Source: Fragum whitleyi
Taxonomy: Eukaryota > Mollusca > Bivalvia > Cardiida > Cardiidae
Length of the DNA: 64,000 nucleotides
Assembly (NCBI GenBank): GCA_948146395.1
Contig: OX411551.1
Location: 45,232,796 to 45,296,795, forward strand
Direction: 5' to 3'
Shown: positions 20,401-33,682 of the stretch, in pieces
Position numbering within the stretch: position 1 is the stretch's first letter
How the letters are laid out: each line of letters opens with the position of its first letter
The notes under the pieces: model-generated
Seen by the model: only the letters and a program-made list of their open reading frames with translations
Told to the model about the DNA's origin: nothing
Database searches by the model: none
Position numbers and translations under genes: made by a program

Positions 20401-23400
20401 TTATCAGACTGGGGTGAAGAATTTTTCGCTTGAATGTAATGAGAAATTTTTCAAGTTGGTTAGGAAGAAATTTTTTTTTCTGGTGTAGCCGGGATGTGTA
20501 TAAGGGGTGTTTGTACTGCCTTGTCGTACAAGTTAGCCTTAATAGCGACGTGGTAGAGCACTCGCTTTGGGATGTAGAGGTCCCGTGTTCGAAACCCATT
20601 GGAGTCGAATATTTTATTTTTCATCGGGCCATGTAGGAATTTTTTTTTTACCTGACTGGGTTGAAAAATGTTTCGTTTGGCTGTAATGAGAAATATTTCA
20701 CCTTGATTAGGAAGAAATTTTTTCATCTTGCCAGGTAGGAATTTTTTTTTACCTGACTGGGGTGAAGAATTTTTCGCTTGGCTGTAATGAGAAATTTTCA
20801 AGTTGGTTAGGAAGAAATTTCTTCATCTGGCCAGGTAGGAAATTTTTTTATCAGACTGGGGTGAAGAATTTTTCGCTTGGCTGTAATGAGAAATATTTCG
20901 CGTTGGTTAGGAAGAAATTTCTTCATCTGGCCAGGTAGGAAATTTTTTTATCAGACTGGGGTGAAGAATTTTTCGCTTGGCTGTAATGAGAAATTTTTCA
21001 AATTGGTTAGGAAGAAATTTCTTTATCTGGCCAGGTAGGAAATTTTTTTATCAGACTGGGGTGAAGAATTTTTCGCTTGGCTGTAATGAGAAATATTTCG
21101 CGTTGGTAAGGAAGAAATTTCTTCATCTGGCCAGGTAGGAAATTTTTTTATCAGACTGGGGTGAAGAATTTTTCGCTTGAATGTAATGAGAAATTTTTCA
21201 AGTTGGTTAGGAAGAAATTTTTTTTTTTCTGGTGTAGCCGGGATGTGTATAAGGGGTGTTTGTACTGCCTTGTCGTACAAGTTAGCCTTAATAGCGACGT
21301 GGTAGAGCACTCGCTTTGGGATGTAGAGGTCCCGTGTTCGAAACCCATTGGAGTCGAATATTTTATTTTTCATCGGGCCATGTAGGAATTTTTTTTTTAC
21401 CTGACTGGGTTGAAAAATGTTTCGTTTGGCTGTAATGAGAAATATTTCACCTTGATTAGGAAGAAATTTTTTCATCTTGCCAGGTAGGAATTTTTTTTTA
21501 CCTGACTGGGGTGAAGAATTTTTCGCTTGGCTGTAATGAGAAATTTTCAAGTTGGTTAGGAAGAAATTTCTTCATCTGGCCAGGTAGGAAATTTTTTTAT
21601 CAGACTGGGGTGAAGAATTTTTCGCTTGGCTGTAATGAGAAATATTTCGCGTTGGTTAGGAAGAAATTTCTTCATCTGGCCAGGTAGGAATTTTTTTTAT
21701 CAGACTGGGGTGAAGAATTTTTCGCTTGGCTGTAATGAGAAATTTTTCAAGTTGGTTAGGAAGAAATTTCTTCATCTGGCCAGGTAGGCAATTTTTTATC
21801 AGACTTGGGTGAAGAATTTTTCGCTTGGCTGTAATGAGAAATATTTCGCGTTGGTTAGGAAGAAATTTCTTCATCTGGCCAGGTAGGAAATTTTTTTATC
21901 AGACTGGGGTGAAGAATTTTTCGCTTGGCTGTAATGAGAAATTTTTCAAGTTGGTTAGGAAGAATTTTTTTTTCTGGTGTAGCCGGGATGTGTATAAGGG
22001 GTGTTTGTACTGCCTTGTCGTACAAGTTAGCCTTAATAGCGACGTGGTAGAGCACTCGCTTTGGGATGTAGAGGTCCCGGGTTCGAATCCCATTGGAGTC
22101 GAATATTTTATTTTTCATCGGGCCATGTAGGAATTTTTTTTTTACCTGACTGGGTTGAAAAAATTTTCGTTTGGCTGTAATTAGAAATATTTCACCTTGA
22201 TTAGGAAGAAATTTTTTCATCTTGCCAGGTAGGACATTTTTTTACCTGACTGGGGTGAAGAATTTTTCGCTTGGCTGTAATGAGAAATTTTTCAAGTTGG
22301 TTAGGAAGAAATTTCTTCATCTGGCCAGGTAGGAAATTTTTTTATCAGACTGGGGTGAAGAATTTTTCGCTTGGCTGTAATGAGAAATTTTTCAAATTGG
22401 TTAGGAAGAAATTTCTTTATCTGGCCAGGTAGGAAATTTTTTTATCAGACTGGGGTGAAGAATTTTTCGCTTGGCTGTAATGAGAAATATTTCGCGTTGG
22501 TAAGGAAGAAATTTCTTCATCTGGCCAGGTAGGAAATTTTTTTATCAGACTGGGGTGAAGAATTTTTCGCTTGAATGTAATGAGAAATTTTTCAAGTTGG
22601 TTAGGAAGAAATTTTTTTTTCTGGTGTAGCCGGGATGTGTATAAGGGATGTTTGTACTGCCTTGTACAAGTTAGCCTTAATAGCGACGTGGTAGAGCACT
22701 CGCTTTGGGATGTAGATGTCCCGTGTTCGAAACCCATTGGAGTCGAATATTTTATTTTTCATCGGGCCATGTAGGAATTTTTTTTTTACCTGACTGGGTT
22801 GAAAAATGTTTCGTTTGGCTGTAATGAGAAATATTTCACCTTGATTAGGAAGAAATTTTTTCATCTTGCCAGGTAGGAATTTTTTTTTACCTGACTGGGG
22901 TGAAGAATTTTTCGCTTGGCTGTAATGAGAAATTTTCAAGTTGGTTAGGAAGAAATTTCTTCATCTGGCCAGGTAGGAAATTTTTTTATCAGACTGGGGT
23001 GAAGAATTTTTCGCTTGGCTGTAATGAGAAATTTTTCAAATTGGTTAGGAAGAAATTTCTTTATCTGGCCAGGTAGGAAATTTTTTTATCAGACTGGGGT
23101 GAAGAATTTTTCGCTTGGCTGTAATGAGAAATATTTCGCGTTGGTAAGGAAGAAATTTCTTCATCTGGCCAGGTAGGAAATTTTTTTATCAGACTGGGGT
23201 GAAGAATTTTTCGCTTGAATGTAATGAGAAATTTTTCAAGTTGGTTAGGAAGAAATTTTTTTTTCTGGTGTAGCCGGGATGTGTATAAGGGGTGTTTGTA
23301 CTGCCTTGTCGTACAAGTTAGCCTTAATAGCGACGTGGTAGAGCACTCGCTTTGGGATGTAGAGGTCCCGTGTTCGAAACCCATTGGAGTCGAATATTTT

Positions 23401-25950
23401 ATTTTTCATCGGGCCATGTAGGAATTTTTTTTTTACCTGACTGGGTTGAAAAATGTTTCGTTTGGCTGTAATGAGAAATATTTCACCTTGATTAGGAAGA
23501 AATTTTTTCATCTTGCCAGGTAGGAATTTTTTTTTACCTGACTGGGGTGAAGAATTTTTCGCTTGGCTGTAATGAGAAATTTTCAAGTTGGTTAGGAAGA
23601 AATTTCTTCATCTGGCCAGGTAGGAAATTTTTTTATCAGACTGGGGTGAAGAATTTTTCGCTTGGCTGTAATGAGAAATATTTCGCGTTGGTTAGGAAGA
23701 AATTTCTTCATCTGGCCAGGTAGGAATTTTTTTTATCAGACTGGGGTGAAGAATTTTTCGCTTGGCTGTAATGAGAAATTTTTCAAGTTGGTTAAGATGA
23801 AATTTTTTTTTCTGGTGTAGCCGGGATGTGAATAAGGGGTGTTTGTACTGCATTGTCGTACAAGGTAGCCTTAATAGCGACGTGGTAGAGCACTCGCTTT
23901 GGGATGTAGAGGTCCCGGGTTCGAATCCCATTGGAGTCGAATATTTTATTTTTTATCGGGCCATGTAGGAATTTTTTTTTTACCTGACTGGGTTGAAAAT
24001 TTTTTCGTTTGGCTGTAATGAGAAATATTTCACCTTGATTAGGAAGAAATTTTTTCATCTTGCCAGGTAGGAAATTTTTTTAACTGACTGGGGTGAAGAA
24101 TTTTTCGCTTGGCTGTAATGAGAAATATTTCAGCTTGATTAGGAAGAAATTTCTTCATCTGGCCAGGTAGGAAATTTTTTTATCAGACTGGGGTGAAGAA
24201 TTTTTCGCTTGGCTGTAATGAGAAATTTTTCAAATTGGTTAGGAAGAAATTTCTTTATCTGGCCAGGTAGGAAATTTTTTTATCAGACTGGGGTGAAGAA
24301 TTTTTCGCTTGGCTGTAATGAGAAATATTTCGCGTTGGTAAGGAAGAAATTTCTTTATCTGGCCAGGTAGGAAATTTTTTTATCAGACTGGGGTGAAGAA
24401 TTTTTCGCTTGAATGTAATGAGAAATTTTTCAAGTTGGTTAGGAAGAAATTTTTTTTTCTGGTGTAGCCGGGATGTGTATAAGGGGTGTTTGTACTGCCT
24501 TGTACAAGTTAGCCTTAATAGCGACGTGGTAGAGCACTCGCTTTGGGATGTAGATGTCCCGTGTTCGAAACCCATTGGAGTCGAATATTTTATTTTTCAT
24601 CGGGCCATGTAGGAATTTTTTTTTTACCTGACTGGGTTGAAAAATGTTTCGTTTGGCTGTAATGAGAAATATTTCACCTTGATTAGGAAGAAATTTTTTC
24701 ATCTTGCCAGGTAGGAATTTTTTTTTACCTGACTGGGGTGAAGAATTTTTCGCTTGGCTGTAATGAGAAATTTTCAAGTTGGTTAGGAAGAAATTTCTTC
24801 ATCTGGCCAGGTAGGAAATTTTTTTATCAGACTGGGGTGAAGAATTTTTCGCTTGGCTGTAATGAGAAATTTTTCAAATTGGTTAGGAAGAAATTTCTTT
24901 ATCTGGCCAGGTAGGAATTTTTTTTATCAGACTGGGGTGAAGAATTTTTCGCTTGGCTGTAATGAGAAATATTTCGCGTTGGTAAGGAAGAAATTTCTTC
25001 ATCTGGCCAGGTAGGAAATTTTTTTATCAGACTGGGGTGAAGAATTTTTCGCTTGAATGTAATGAGAAATTTTTCAAGTTGGTTAGGAAGAAATTTTTTT
25101 TTCTGGTGTAGCCGGGATGTGTATAAGGGGTGTTTGTACTGCCTTGTCGTACAAGTTAGCCTTAATAGCGACGTGGTAGAGCACTCGCTTTGGGATGTAG
25201 AGGTCCCGTGTTCGAAACCCATTGGAGTCGAATATTTTATTTTTCATCGGGCCATGTAGGAATTTTTTTTTTACCTGACTGGGTTGAAAAATGTTTCGTT
25301 TGGCTGTAATGAGAAATATTTCACCTTGATTAGGAAGAAATTTTTTCATCTTGCCAGGTAGGAATTTTTTTTTACCTGACTGGGGTGAAGAATTTTTCGC
25401 TTGGCTGTAATGAGAAATATTTCGCGTTGGTTAGGAAGAAATTTCTTCATCTGGCCAGGTAGGAATTTTTTTTATCAGACTGGGGTGAAGAATTTTTCGC
25501 TTGGCTGTAATGAGAAATTTTTCAAGTTGGTTAAGATGAAATTTTTTTTTCTGGTGTAGCCGGGATGTGAATAAGGGGTGTTTGTACTGCATTGTCGTAC
25601 AAGGTAGCCTTAATAGCGACGTGGTAGAGCACTCGCTTTGGGATGTAGAGGTCCCGGGTTCGAATCCCATTGGAGTCGAATATTTTATTTTTTATCGGGC
25701 CATGTAGGAATTTTTTTTTTACCTGACTGGGTTGAAAATTTTTTCGTTTGGCTGTAATGAGAAATATTTCACCTTGATTAGGAAGAAATTTTTTCATCTT
25801 GCCAGGTAGGAAATTTTTTTAACTGACTGGGGTGAAGAATTTTTCGCTTGGCTGTAATGAGAAATATTTCAGCTTGATTAGGAAGAAATTTTTTCATCTT
25901 GCCAGGTAGGAATTTTTTTTACCTGACTGGGGTGAAGAATTTTTCGCTTG
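17450..25950 (+). repeat. Recently reshuffled block of array B with a private variant
   Basis: Within this block many cores read cccgtGTTCGAAACccat rather than cccgggttcgaatcccat (18147, 18795, 19442, 20536, 21285, 22674, 23321, 24512 and 25159; also 16407 just outside), and the monomer just upstream of those within the block reads gcttgaatgtaatgag. Three cores (19989, 23868 and 25607) share a second haplotype (gtgaataagg, tgcattgtcg, caaggtagcc). Matching orders at offsets of about 4,530, 3,879 and 1,838 bp show successive segmental tandem duplications. Confidence 0.85.
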
Positions 25951-26654
25951 GCTGTAATGAGAAATTTTTCAAGTTGGTTAGGAAGAAATTGCTTCATCTG
26001 GCCAGGTAGGAAATTTTTTTATCAGACTGGGGTGAAGAATTTTTCGCTTGGCTGTAATGAGAAATTTTTTAAGTTGGTTAGGAATATTTTTTTTTTGGTG
26101 TAGCCGGGATGTGTATAAGGGGTGTTTGTACTGCCTTGTCGTACAAGTTAGCCTTAATAGCGACGTAATAGAGCACTCGCTTTGGGATGTAGAGGTCCCG
26201 GGTTCGAATCCCATTGGAGTCGAATATTTTATTTTTCATCGGGCCATGTAGGAATTCTTTTTAACCTGACCGCGTTAGTTAGGAAGAAATTTCTTCATCT
26301 GGCCAGGTAGGAATTTTTTTAATCAGACTGGGGTGAAGAATTTTCGCTTGGCTGTAATGAGAAATTGTTCAAGTTGGTTAGGAAGAAATTTCTTCATCTG
26401 GCCAGGTAGTAAATTTTTTTATCAGACTGGGGTGAAGAATTTTTCGCTTGGCTGTAATGAGAAATATTTCGCGTTGGTTAGGAAGAAATTTCTTCATCTG
26501 GCCAGGTAGGATTTTTTTTTATCAGACTGGGGTGAAGAATTTTTCGCTTGGCTGTAATGAGAAATTTTTCAAGTTGGTTAGGAAGAAATTTTATTTTTCT
26601 GGTGTAGCCGGGATGTGTATAAGGGGTGTTTGTACTGCCTTGTCGTACAAGGTA

Positions 26655-26726
26655 GCCTTAATAGCGAAATGGTAGAGCACTCGCTTTGGGATGTAGAGGT
26701 CCCGGGTTCGAATCCCATTGGAGTCG
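26655..26726 (+). pseudogene. tRNA-like core with a consensus A box
   Basis: Here the D region reads tagcgaaatgg, which matches the A-box consensus TRGYNNANNNG fully, unlike the usual tagcgacgtgg. The B box is intact. The change is probably a chance substitution. The stems are still unpaired, so it is not a tRNA gene. Confidence 0.6.
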
Positions 26727-29383
26727 AATATTTTATTTTTCATCGGGCCAGGTAGGAATTTTTTTTTACCTGACTGGGTTGAAAATTTTTTCGTTTGGCT
26801 GTAATGAGAAATATTTAACCTTGATTAGGAAGAAATTTTTTCATCTTGCCAGGTAGGAAATTTTTTTTACCTGACTGGGGTGAAGAATTTTTCGCTTGGC
26901 TGTAATGAGAAATTTTTCAAGTTGGTTAGGAAGAAATTTCTTCATCTGGCCAGGTAGGAAATTTTTTTATCAGACTGGGGTGAAGAATTTTTCGCTTGGC
27001 TGTAATGAGAAATATTTCGCGTTGGTTAGGAAGAAATATCTTCATCTGGCCAGGTAGGAAATTTTTTTATCAGACTGGGGTGAAGAATTTTTCGCTTGGC
27101 TGTAATGAGAAATTTTTCAAGTTGGTTAGGAAGAATTTTTTTTTCTGGTGTAGCCGGGATGTGTATAAGGGGTGTTTGTACTGCCTTGTCGTACAAGTTA
27201 GCCTTAATAGCGACGTGGTAGAGCACTCGCTTTGGGATGTAGAGGTCCCGGGTTCGAATCCCATTGGAGTCGAATATTTTATTTTTCATCGGGCCATGTA
27301 GGAATTTTTTTTTCACCTGACTCGGTTGAAAATTTTTTCGTTTGGCTGTAATGAGAAATATTTCACCTTGATTAGGAAGAAATTTTTCATCTTGCCAGGT
27401 AGGAAATTTTTTTATCAGACTGGGGTGAAGAATTTTTCGCTTGGCTGTAATGAGAAATATTTCGCGTTGGTTAGGAAGAAATTTCTTCATCTGGCCAGGT
27501 AGGAAATTTTTTTATCAGACTGGGGTGAAGATTTTTTCGCTTGGCTGTAATGAGAAATTTTTCAAGTTGGTTAGGAAGAAATTTTTTTTTCTGGTGTAGC
27601 CGGGATGTGTATAAGGGGTGTTTGTACTGCCTTGTCGTACAAGTTAGCCTTAATAGCGACGTGGTAGAGCACTCGCTTTGGGATGTAGAGGTCCCGGGTT
27701 CGAATCCCATTGGAGTCGAATATTTTATTTTTCATCGGGCCATGTAGCAATTTTTTTTCACCTGACTCGGTTGAAAATTTTTTCGTTTGGCTGTAATGAG
27801 AAATATTTCACCTTGATTAGGAAGAAATTTTTCATCTTGCCAGGTAGGAACTTTTTTTACCTGACTGGGGTGAAGAAATTTTCGCTTGGCTGTGATTGGA
27901 AATTTTTCAATTTGTTTAGGAAGAAATTTCTTCATCTGGCCAGGTAGGAAATTTTTTTATCAGACTGGGGTGAAGAATTTTTCGCTTGGCTGTAAGGAGA
28001 AATATTTCGCGTTGGTTAGGAAGAAATTTCTTCATCTGGCCAGGTAGGAAATTTTTTTATCAGACTGGGGTGAAGAATTTTTCGCTTGGCTGTAATGAGA
28101 AATTTTTCAAGTTGGTTAGGAAGATTTTTTTTTCTGGTGTAGCCGGGATGTGTATAAGGGGTGTTTGTACTGCCTTGTCGTACAAGTTAGCCTTAATAGC
28201 GACGTGGTAGAGCACTCGCTTTGGGATGTAGAGGTAACGGGTTCGAATCCCATTGGAGTCGAATTTTTTATTTTTCATCGGGCCATGTAGGAATTTTTTT
28301 TTTTACCTGACTCGGTTGAAAATTTTTTCGTTTGGCTGTAATGAGAAATATTTCAGCTTGATTAGGAAGAAATTTTTTCATCTTGCCAGGTAGGAATTTT
28401 TTTTACCTGACTGGGGTGAAGAATTTTTCGCTTGGCTGTAATGAGAAATTTTTCAAGTTGGTTAGGAAGAAATTTCTTCATCTGGCCAGGTAGGAAATTT
28501 TTTTATCAGACTGGGGTGAAGAATTTTTCGCTTGGCTGTAAGGAGAAATATTTCGCGTTGGTTAGGAAGAAATTTCTTCATCTGGCCAGGTAGGAAATTT
28601 TTTTATCAGACTGGGGTGAAGAATATTTCGCTTGGCTGTAATGAGAAATATTTCGCGTTGGTTAGGAAGAAATTTCTTCATCTGGCTATGTAGGAAATTT
28701 TTTTATCAGACTGGGGTGAAGAATTTTTCGCTTGGCTGTAATGAGAATCTTTTCAAGTTGGTTAGGAAGAAATTTTTTTTTCTGGTGTAGCCGGGATGTG
28801 TATAAGGGGTGTTTGTACTGCCTTGTCGTACAAGTTAGCCTTAATAGCGACGAGGTAGAGCACTTGCTTTGGGATGTAGAGGTCCCGGGTTCGAATCCCA
28901 TTGGAGTCGAATATTTTATTTTTCATCGGGCCATGTAGCAATTTTTTTTTTACCTGACTGGGTTGAAAAATTTTTCGTTTGGCTGTAATGAGAAATATTT
29001 CACCTTGATTAGGAAGAAATTTTTTCATCTTGCCAGGTAGGAAATTTTTTTACCTGACTGGGGTGAAGAATTTTTCGCCTGGCTGTTATGAGAAATTTTT
29101 CAAGTTGGTTAGGAAGAAATTTCTTCATCTGGCCAGGTAGGAAATTTTTTTATCAGACTGGGGTGAAGAATTTTTCGCTTGGCTGTATTGAGAAATATTT
29201 CGCGTTGGTTGGATAGAAATTTTTTCATCTGGCCAGGTAGGATTTTTTTTTATCAGACTGGGGAGAAGAATTTTTCGCTTGGCTGTAATGAGAAATATTT
29301 CGCGTTGGTTAGGAAGAAATGTTTTTTCTGGTGTAGCCGGGATGTGTATAAGGGGTGTTTGTACTGCTTTGTCGTACAAGGTA

Positions 29384-29454
29384 GCCTAAATAGCGACGGT
29401 TAGAGCACTCGCTTTGGGATGTAGAGGTCCCGGGTTCGAATCCCATTGGAGTCG
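29384..29454 (+). pseudogene. tRNA-like core, 71 nt, damaged acceptor and D arm
   Basis: The core reads gcctaaatagcgacggttagagc. It has lost one base of the D loop and has ctaaa for cttaa in the acceptor. The flank shares gtcgattatt with the copies next to U and U'. Confidence 0.65.
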
Positions 29455-32400
29455 ATTATTTTATTTTTCATCGGGCCATGTAGGAATTTTTTTTTAACCT
29501 GACTGGGTTGAAAAATTTTTCGTTTGGCTGTAATGAGAAATATTTCACCTTGATTAGGAAGAAATTTTTTCATCTTGCCAGGTAGGAAATTTTTTTACCT
29601 GACTGGGTGAAGAATTTTTCGCTTGGCTGTAATGAGAAATTTTTCAAGTTGGTTAGGAAGAAATTTCTTCATCTGGCCAGGTAGGAAATTTTTTTATCAG
29701 ACTGGGGTGAAGAATTTTTCGCTTGGCTGTAATGAGAAATATTTCGCGTTGGTTAGGAAGAAATTTCTTCATCTGGCCAGGTAGGAAATTTTTTATCAGA
29801 CTGGGGTGAAGAATTTTTCGCTTGGCTGTAATGAGAAATTTTTCAAGTTGGTTAGGAAGAAATTTCTTCATCTGGCCAGGTAGGAAATTTTTTTTAACAA
29901 GACTGGGGTGAAGAATTTTTCGCTTGGCTGTAAGGAGAAATATTTCGCGTTGGTTAGGAAGAAATTTCTTCATCTGGCCAGGTAGGATTTTTTTTATCAG
30001 ACTGGCGTGAAGAATTTTTCGCTTGGCTGTAATGAGAAATTTTTCAAGTTGGTTAGGAAGAAATTTTTTTCTGGTATAGCCGGGATGTGTATAAGGGGTG
30101 TTTGTACTGCCTTGTCGTACAAGTTAGCCTTAATAGCGACGTGGTAGAGCACTCGCTTTTGGGTGTAGAGGTCCTGGGTTCGAATCCCATTGGAGTCGAA
30201 TATTTCATTTTTCATCGGGCCATGTAGGAATTTTTTTTACCTGACTGGGTTGAAAATTTTTTCGTTTGGCTGTAATGAGAAATATTTCACCTTGATAAGG
30301 AAGAATTTTTTTCATCTTGCCAGGTAGGAAATTTTTTTACCTGACTGGGGTGAAGAATTTTTCGCTTGGCTGTAATGAGAAATTTTTCAAGTTGGTTAGG
30401 AAGAAATTTCTTCATCTGGCCAGGTAGGAAATTTTTTTATCAGACTGGGGTGAAGAATTTTTCGCTTGGCTGTAATGAGAAATATTTCGCGTTGGTTAGG
30501 AAGAAATTTCTTCATCTGGCCAGGTAGGAATTTTTTATCAGACTGGGGTGAAAAATTTTTCGCTTGGCTGTAATGAGAAATTTTTCAAGTTGGTTAGGAA
30601 GAATTTTTTTTTTCTGGTGTAGCCGGGATGTGTATAAGGGGTGTTTGTACTGCCTTGTCGTACAAGTTAGCCTTAATAGCGACGTGGTAGAGCACTTGCT
30701 TTGGGATGTAGAGGTCCCGGGTTCGAATCCCATTGGAATCGAATATTTTATTTTTCATCGGGCCATGTAGGAATTTTTTTTTTTTACCTGACTGGGTTGA
30801 AAAATTTTTCGTTTGGCTGTAATGAGAAATATTTCACCTTGATTAGGAAGAAATTTTTTCATCTTGCCAGGTAGGAAATTTTTTTACCTGACTGGGGTGA
30901 AGAATTTTTCGCTTGGCTGTAATGAGAAATTTTTCAAGTTAATTAGGAAGAAATTTCTTCATCTGGCCAGGTAGGAAATTTTTTTATCAGACTGGGGTGA
31001 AGAATTTTTCGCTTGGCTGTAATGAGAAATATTTCGCGTTGGTTAGGAAGAAATTTCTTCATCTGGCCAGGTAGGAAATTTTTTTATCAGACTGGGGTGA
31101 AGAATTTTTCGCTTGGCTGTAATGAGAAATTTTTCAAGTTGGTTAGGAAGAATTTTTTTTCTGGTGTAGCCGGGATGTGTATAAGGGGTGTTTGTACTGC
31201 CTTGTCGTACAAGTTAGCCTTAATAGCGACGTGGTAGAGCACTCGCTTTGGGATGTAGAGGTCCCGGGTTCGAATCCCATTGGAGTCGAATATTTTATTT
31301 TTCATCGGGCCATGTAGGAATATTTTTTTTTACCTGACTGGGTTGAAATTTTTTCGTTTGGCTGTAATGAAAAATATTTCAGCTTGATTAGGAAGAAATT
31401 TTTTCATCTTGCCAGGTAGGAAATTTTTTTACCTGACTGGGGTGAAGAATTTTTCGCATGGCTGAAATGAGAAATTTTTCAAGTTGGTTAGGAAGAAATT
31501 TCTTCATCTGGCCAGGTAGGAAATTTTTTTATCAGACTGGGGTGAAGAATTTTTCGCTTGGCTGTAATGAGAAATATTTCGCGTTGGTTAGGAAGAAATT
31601 TCTTCATCTGGCCAGGTAGGAAATTTTTTTATCAGACTGGGGTGAAGAATTTTTCGCTTGGCTGTAATGAGAAATATTTCGCGTTGGTTAGGAAGAAATT
31701 TCTTCATCTGGTCAGGTAGGAATTTTTTTTTATCAGACTGGGGTGAAGAATTTTTCGCTTGGCTGTAATGAGAAATTTTTCAAGTTGGTTAGGAAGAATT
31801 TTTTTTTTTCTGGTGTAGCCGGGATGTGTATAAGGGGTGTTTGTACTGCCTTGTCCTACAAGTTAGCCTTAATAGCGACGTGGAAGAGCACTCGCTTTGG
31901 GATGTAGAGGTCCCGGGTTCGAATCCCATTGGAGTCGAATATTTTATTTTTCATCAGGCCATGTAGGAATTTTTTTTTTACCTGACTGGGATGAAAAAAT
32001 TTTCGTTTGGCTGTAATGAGAAATATTTCAGCTTGATTAGGAAGAAATTTTTTCATCTTGCCAGGTAGGAAATTTTTTTACCTGACTGGGGTGAAGAATT
32101 TTTCGCTTGGCTGTAATGAGAAATTTTTCAAGTTGGTTAGGAAGAAATTTCTTCATCTGGCCAGGTAGGAAATTTTTTTATCAGACTGGGGTGAAGAATT
32201 TTTCGCTTGGCTGTAATGAGAAATATTTCGCGTTGGTTAGGAAGAAATTTCTTCATCTGGCCAGGTAGGAAATTTTTTTATCAGACTGGGGTGAAGAATT
32301 TTTCGCTTGGCTGTAATGAGAAATTTTTCAAGTTGGTAAGGAAGAATTTTTTTTTCTGGTGTAGCCGGGATGTGTATAAGGGGTGTTTGTACTGCCTTGT

Positions 32401-33009
32401 CGTACAAGTTAGCCTTAATAGCGACGTGGTAGAGCACTCGCTTTGGGATGTAGAGGTCCCGGGTTCGAATCCCATTGGAGTCGAATATTTTATTTTTCAT
32501 CGGGCCATGTAGGAATTTTTTTTTTACCTGACTGGGTTGAAAATTTTTTCGTTTTGCTGTAATGAGAAATATTTCAGCTTGATTAGGAAGAAATTTTTTC
32601 ATCTTGCCAGGTAGGAAATTTTTTTAACTGACTGGGGTGAAGAATTTTTCGCTTGGCTGAAATGAGAAATTTTTCAAGTTGGTTAGGAAGAAATTTCTTC
32701 ATCTGGCCAGGTAGGAAATTTTTTTATCAGACTGGGGTGAAGAATTTTTCGCTTGGCTGTAATGAGAAATATTTCGCGTTGGTTAGGAAGAAATTTCTTC
32801 ATCTGGCCAGGTAGGAATTTTTTTTATCAGACTGGGGTGAAGAATTTTTCGCTTGGTTGTAATGAGAAATATTTCGCGTTGGTTAGGAAGAAATTTCTTC
32901 ATCTGGCCAGGTAGGAAATTTTTTTATCAGACTGGGGTGAAGAATTTTTCGCTTGGCTGTAATGAGATTTTTTTCAAGTTGGTTAGGAAGAATTTTTTTT
33001 TCTGGTGTA

Positions 33010-33038
33010 CAGTACGGAACATCGGGAATTTGACAATC
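33010..33038 (+). repeat. Left terminal inverted repeat of U'
   Basis: It reads CAGTACGGAACATCGGGAAT and continues to GACAATC, with two mismatches to the inverse of the right end. Confidence 0.9.
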
Positions 33039-33219
33039 ATTTCAATCACAATCCGATCATTCACGGGCAATCACGTTCAATCAGCGTTCAGCGTTCAATC
33101 AGCGCTCAATCACAATTTTACTATCAGCGTTCAATCAGAATCGTTACAAAGCGTTCAATCAGAACCGTTCACTCATTCCGATCGGTTACATGATAAGAAA
33201 CCGTTCAATCAGTTTTAGC
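33039..33219 (+). repeat. Left subterminal GTTCAATCA repeats of U'
   Basis: The same motif cluster as in U, with minor changes (ttactatcagcg for ttacaatcagcg, catgataag for cataataag). Confidence 0.75.
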
Positions 33220-33520
33220 GAAATTATTTTCGTTTGATTAAAGATAATTCATTTTGTTGATAAATAAAAAAGCAAATTCACAATCTTCTCGAAATAAATA
33301 GCTCTAGCGAGTTTCGGAAACATCCAGGCAAATTAAAAGTCTTCAAAGTTAACCACAAGTTGATAAAATTTCCCGAGGAAAATGAATGATAAGACTAACG
33401 ATAGGGGCTACTTTAGATCCACAACTGCAGTCTAGGGTAATTGTGGGGCTGCATTTTTCTTACATTTAACTATTGAGTCCTATGCCGGTGGTATGAACAC
33501 CTAATTATTGACTCTTGATA

Positions 33521-33549
33521 TTACTGTATTCTACCAGTGAATACAGTAA
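33521..33549. repeat. Perfect 11-bp hairpin, U' copy
   Basis: Arms ttactgtattc and gaatacagtaa are unchanged from U. Confidence 0.7.
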
Positions 33550-33628
33550 GAAGAATCTGGAAATTGAAAATTGAATGACCTTAGAATGAAATTGAATGAG
33601 TGTGATGAGAAAAATTAGATTGATTTTC

Positions 33629-33682
33629 AAGGGAGGTAAAACAAAATCGACAATAAATTAGTGCTAATTGATTACCTCCCTT
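33629..33682. repeat. Inverted repeat AAGGGAGGTAA ... TTACCTCCCTT, U' copy
   Basis: Both 11-bp arms are unchanged from U. Confidence 0.6.

Larger units (their letters stand above)
12533..33009 (+). repeat. Satellite array B (35 tRNA-like higher-order units)
   Basis: Same satellite as array A. tRNA-like cores start at 12583, 13128, 13675, 14220, 14769, 15314, 15860, 16407, 16953, 17500, 18147, 18795, 19442, 19989, 20536, 21285, 22030, 22674, 23321, 23868, 24512, 25159, 25607, 26151, 26655, 27201, 27647, 28190, 28838, 29384, 30127, 30670, 31217, 31866 and 32412; each is 72 nt except where noted elsewhere. Spacing is 445-749 bp in ~100-bp steps. The commonest unit (~547 bp) is SINE-split monomer, caccttgatt monomer, caagttggtt monomer, cgcgttggtt monomer and caagttggtt monomer. 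The 26151-26655 unit is 504 bp because of a ~43-nt deletion at about 26270 (acctgac joined to cgcgttag). No genes. Confidence 0.95.

Noticed and set aside
21023..21550. A 175-residue minus-strand frame, the longest in the arrays
   Set aside because: It spans about five monomers and the SINE-like block, reading the same monomer in successive frames. It is open only because the inverse monomer is stop-poor.
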